A DNA stretch of 64,000 bases, from contig NZ_JACIEF010000001.1 of the NCBI RefSeq assembly GCF_014196715.1, forward strand, positions 230,872 to 294,871, written 5' to 3'. Of this stretch, positions 61,401 through 64,000 are shown in pieces. The notes under the pieces were generated by a model that had not been told where the DNA came from, did no database searches, and saw only the letters and a program-made list of their open reading frames with translations. This DNA comes from Pedobacter zeae. Its GTDB lineage: Bacteria > Bacteroidota > Bacteroidia > Sphingobacteriales > Sphingobacteriaceae. Numbering within the stretch: the first letter of the stretch is position 1; each line of letters opens with the position of its first letter. The translations under genes and the position numbers were made by a program.

Positions 61401-64000
61401 CGATGCCTGTAGGGTAGAAAACCGCGAATGGCAGCTTTACCGTGATTATTATCTGGAGCTAAAAGAAAAATATATAGAAATACTCAGAAATATAGAAACA
61501 TGTAATCCTGCTACTTCTTGTACCATAGGTAAACCCATAAGTGCTGAGTACGATTACACCAGCAATGGCGATTGCTCAACTAGGGCATTCTCGGGTACCA
61601 CACAACAGCTGTCTCCAAATAGTTTCAGAACATTTGATTACCTCAATAACCAACAGGTTACTTATACCTATATTACGGGTACCCTTAGTGCACCACCAGC
61701 TATTGTTTGCAGTAGCCTGGGAACCAGGCAGTTTTATAACTGCCTGGAGGTGAATACCCCTTCAGGTGCAACAACAAGATATACCAATGTCTGGGAAATT
61801 ACCTGCACAGAACCTATACCTGCTGGTTGTAGTGCTGAAGGCTCTTTAACCGCTGAAGGTAGTTATGGTTATGGATCTTATTATACGGTTAACTATCCTT
61901 ATCAATATCAATACACCATTTATGAAGGCTATGATGAAACTAATCAACCTGCCGTTGGTTGTAATGGGAATTTGTATAATAGTATCCCTGATTTTTATCC
62001 TTGCTATACAGTTTTCTACAACAACACAAGTTATACATTTAATAATGTATGGGTAAATATCTGCAGTAACTATATTGGTGGTGGAGGTGGCGGTGGTAAT
62101 CCCTGCGATTTACCTCAAACAGCACTCTTGAAAGCAGTTGAAGCAAACACCAGCAACGTAGAGCAACCACCCTGCGAAACTACCATGCAGCTAATGGCCA
62201 ATAATACTGATGAACAGAAAGTGATGGCCGATTTTGGTAGCAATAGCATTTATCGCGTTAGCACAACAGAGCCTAATGAAAGTGCTGCATCACAAGCAAA
62301 AAGGAGCAATAACGTTACTCAGGTATCAGACACACCGGGCCAATTTGGTGAATATGAATTTAAACCTTATTTCGCTGTTCAGAATGAGAAAGGGAGTTAT
62401 CGGATTTACCGAAATGTTTGGATAGCCAGGTATCAGCCTGAGCCGGTTTCTACAGCATCTATGGCAATGAGAAGTACTGCCACGCAAGATGAGAGCGCCA
62501 TGCGCGTTTCAAACACGGTTACGGTCTGTGCAAGAATAAGCGATAACGTCAATTACGATGGTATTATTTCAAAGTATATAGATTGTTATGGGTATTACTT
62601 TCACAATCCCAGAAAAACGACGGTCGAACTGGTCGATCAAAATGGTAATCCTGTTACCTTCCATATGGATGTGCAGGTAAATGTAAACTTTAGGGTTGAC
62701 CATTTTTTTACGAGTGCAAACGAGTCGGTTACTATCAATATTCCTAATGGACAAAGCTCAGCAACTTATTATTACGATGCGACTTATTATATACAAGAAA
62801 TTAATTGCGAGCCTTTCCAAAAAGTATATTTGAACCAGAATACAATTTCGGGTGCAAGTTTTTGCACCTCTACGCCACCTTCGGCTAATTGCCCTGCCAT
62901 TTATGCCGAAAAAAAGAGCAGGTTTGATCCAGATATTATAGCGCCCAAAACAGGTTTAACCGAAGCACAATATAAGGCAGAACAATATGCAGCTTTAGCC
63001 AGCCAGGTGAATACATCTTGTACCGGTAGTGCCGATGGCTGGATCCAGCGCCTTCAAAAAGGATTGGAAGCCGGCAACTTCACCTCAAAAATAGATGAAC
63101 TTAGAAATAACTTAATCACTTTATGTACTTTGGGAGGAGACCTCGATCATCCTTTTGGCGCCAGTAGCTTACCGGGCACAGGCATCAATATCAACGGAAA
63201 GGAGGCTAAAAACTTTGGAGATGTAATCAAATACACTTTAGAACCTCTAGGGTTTACTACTTTTACCAATTTGCTTAACCCATGGTTAATCGATTCGCCT
63301 TATCCGCATGAGGTGATACAGCAACCCACCGAGGTTTCCATCTCCGCTACCACTGATGCGATTTGTACTAAATTAATAAACCTGCCGGGTTATGGTACAC
63401 CAGGTTTTTACAATACGCTGGTGGCGCAATATGGGGCAGCCATGACTTTAACTGAGGCCGAATTAAATACCTTGATTAAAGGCTGTACCAACTGTAAACA
63501 TTTATTGGATTATGATATCAAACTCCCTGTTTTCTTAAATGCTGGAGCCACTGGCTGCGTAAACAGAAATACTTATAATTCGGCGGTATCTGATTTAAAT
63601 GTGGCCTTTGGCAATACTTTAAATCCGGCATCAGCCAATTACGAAACCATTTTTAGCAACTATTTAAACCAGAGATTCGGTTTTTTCCTGTCGTACCAAG
63701 ATTACGTTAACTACAGTGCCAGTAACCGCGATCTGTTATGTAACGAACCACCTTATGTTGCCGCACCTATAGATCCGATGGCCTGTGTAAAAACATTGAT
63801 CGATCAGGCTTATGGAATCGGAAGCGAGCAGTACAACAGTTATATTAATGAAGAGAAAAGAAAATTTGTTAATGCCTATGTAAGTACCTGCGCGGCTGCA
63901 AAAGCCAATGTAACGCTTAAGGCTTCACAGCAGATTTATCATTATACATTATACTATTATGATCTGGCTGGTAACCTCATTCGTACCGTGCCGCCAGAAG
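58414..64000 (+). CDS. Giant RHS-repeat protein, DUF6443 type (3' end outside window)
   Basis: The frame is open from ATG 58414 to the window end (1862 codons, no stop), so the gene continues. After a signal peptide (about 1-24, ending AFAA) come a fibronectin-III-like domain (about 190-290), a DUF6443-like segment (about 335-385: YFDGSLRGRQTV and VYDEFGRAAASILP), and a long cysteine-rich body with family blocks NPMLLDVSPGGQYAM (about 790) and HPEYCKLQFC (about 878). The last visible residues, YYYDLAGNLIRTVPPE (from about 1847), are the first YD repeat, so the RHS shell lies beyond the edge. Such proteins form hollow beta-cocoons, often carrying a variable C-terminal cargo. Whether a toxin is present cannot be seen here. 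Confidence 0.88.
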   Translation, partial: MLKTLRFISVVSLLVLLQQYAFAAVEPYQNFLKGAIKVGDSLLVKDEKFKNTSFNWADITNISVKNAINLQVLDEQAISQSFSCTLKIRIEYFSSPAQIEATKIDDVELKVNYNKNAGAVYKGIDTYSFQNGYYVKVYVVSINSPEFGTQLPPVLQLSSMINIDRKYAFKPYLFLGINGEQGGQAKSKGLQRLSVGTVQDNQLKLSWSLIPGAEEYDIEWVSIDAGSEWEVIADSLKSNSGAYSNDDIAAIFRNNATRITTHENNYAISLLYSTKYILVRMRQVQYTTDGLRNTGDWFYKQDDNNNYAIWKPSWHQENLNWQYSATYAEEGKKKEVVSYFDGSLRGRQTVTLNNSDDVAVVQENVYDEFGRAAASILPAPVRESTTNQSLHYFPSFNRNANNIPYSYADLNAANCEPLPTALNISSGASRYYSTQNQFKNLTSFNQYIPDAGGYPLSVTQYTPDNTGRIKLQGGVGYTFQPGNSEKHTTRYYYGKPEQWELDRLFGNDVGFAEHYLKNMVIDPNGQISISYLNASGKTIATALTGNTPDNVSALDNKPAAQELSMKILKPEQFNFDASRLSLNATTTYTASVPGPVTLKYDIEKLIAQYPGTTFKPCSNCYYELGITIRDNCNVVVYNTATPVKIGADASNCDDGGVYNGTIETAFNQIGEYYITFNFNLSEKVINHFTDEYVRKGQDALYLKKQSDFVLKYLAESRFQDCFADCKTARAKLGSKADFTAMFMAKLDQLGEPSAPYTDRISITYDSLLIKVGILEAGCVNTAAPCDVYRNPMLLDVSPGGQYAMVDDAGNFLETATNVLQLYFKHGAFDNLNPADTLYTKTAITKEDGTIISPYDGSFGLADLVKYWKPEWAEQFLRFHPEYCKLQFCINHSGEKAWDNSLMEIETAAAIGYHRNNPINWLLNTDPFFTNPAHSTYKSNMEFDLTNFSVVKTGRNDVAVKNINGFIDFVLYCADTTGTTNLGVNTTLQNWSTCSPNDACRVENREWQLYRDYYLELKEKYIEILRNIETCNPATSCTIGKPISAEYDYTSNGDCSTRAFSGTTQQLSPNSFRTFDYLNNQQVTYTYITGTLSAPPAIVCSSLGTRQFYNCLEVNTPSGATTRYTNVWEITCTEPIPAGCSAEGSLTAEGSYGYGSYYTVNYPYQYQYTIYEGYDETNQPAVGCNGNLYNSIPDFYPCYTVFYNNTSYTFNNVWVNICSNYIGGGGGGGNPCDLPQTALLKAVEANTSNVEQPPCETTMQLMANNTDEQKVMADFGSNSIYRVSTTEPNESAASQAKRSNNVTQVSDTPGQFGEYEFKPYFAVQNEKGSYRIYRNVWIARYQPEPVSTASMAMRSTATQDESAMRVSNTVTVCARISDNVNYDGIISKYIDCYGYYFHNPRKTTVELVDQNGNPVTFHMDVQVNVNFRVDHFFTSANESVTINIPNGQSSATYYYDATYYIQEINCEPFQKVYLNQNTISGASFCTSTPPSANCPAIYAEKKSRFDPDIIAPKTGLTEAQYKAEQYAALASQVNTSCTGSADGWIQRLQKGLEAGNFTSKIDELRNNLITLCTLGGDLDHPFGASSLPGTGININGKEAKNFGDVIKYTLEPLGFTTFTNLLNPWLIDSPYPHEVIQQPTEVSISATTDAICTKLINLPGYGTPGFYNTLVAQYGAAMTLTEAELNTLIKGCTNCKHLLDYDIKLPVFLNAGATGCVNRNTYNSAVSDLNVAFGNTLNPASANYETIFSNYLNQRFGFFLSYQDYVNYSASNRDLLCNEPPYVAAPIDPMACVKTLIDQAYGIGSEQYNSYINEEKRKFVNAYVSTCAAAKANVTLKASQQIYHYTLYYYDLAGNLIRTVPPE

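Noticed and set aside
59744..62754. Several 60-80-codon frames on both strands
   Set aside because: They lie inside the continuous frame of the RHS giant from 58414, which has family motifs throughout.

Overview
The window is 64 kb of chromosome from a Bacteroidota bacterium, most likely a Pedobacter-like member of the Sphingobacteriaceae. The evidence is the gene content (a DUF5686 protein, an ECF sigma/FecR/TonB receptor trio, LytTR regulation, giant YD/RHS surface proteins), lipoprotein signals of Bacteroidota type, little use of Shine-Dalgarno sequences, and a near-perfect Bacteroidota promoter (TTTG, 20 bases, TAnnTTTG). No rRNA, tRNA, CRISPR array or insertion sequence was recognised.

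Layout. (1) 1-6454, plus strand: lipid genes, namely a PgpA-like phosphatase, a GtrA protein, a DUF5686 outer-membrane protein, a CDP-alcohol phosphatidyltransferase fused to DUF4833, a fatty-acid hydroxylase and a PAP2/IPC-synthase-like enzyme. Together they look like an inositol-sphingolipid locus, interrupted at 4.63-4.87 kb by a palindromic interspersed repeat. (2) 6576-14827, minus strand: ECF sigma factor, FecR anti-sigma factor, TonB-dependent receptor and two lipoproteins, a cell-surface signalling and uptake locus. (3) 14900-18177: an S41 protease lipoprotein, a methyltransferase and a divergent LysR regulator. (4) 18470-23979: four secreted carbohydrate-active proteins (GH88, DUF2264, GH29, GH43-like), plausibly for a uronate- and fucose-containing plant glycan. 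(5) 24396-30634: a TolC / RND / adaptor efflux operon in unusual gene order.

(6) 30986-39772: an exopolysaccharide synthase locus built like a cellulose synthase (processive GT2 with a T2SSE/MshEN-like N-terminus, BcsB-like protein, outer-membrane barrel, GT-C-like membrane protein, divergent GH5), headed by a histidine-kinase-like protein that lacks the phospho-acceptor histidine. (7) 39825-64000: a LytTR response regulator followed by two operons. The first encodes four secreted fibre-like proteins that share an 85-residue C-terminal module. The second encodes an outer-membrane barrel, a beta-sandwich protein, a lipoprotein, a 2192-residue YD/RHS-shell protein, a small secreted protein and a giant RHS protein (DUF6443 type) that runs off the window end.

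The most interesting signal is a pair of 12-base direct repeats with 21-base periodicity, of the kind LytTR domains bind. One pair lies directly upstream of the response regulator's own promoter, between it and the fibre operon. The other lies upstream of the barrel/RHS operon. This suggests a single LytTR-controlled programme for surface fibres and RHS proteins, with the adjacent polysaccharide locus and its degenerate kinase as possible partners.
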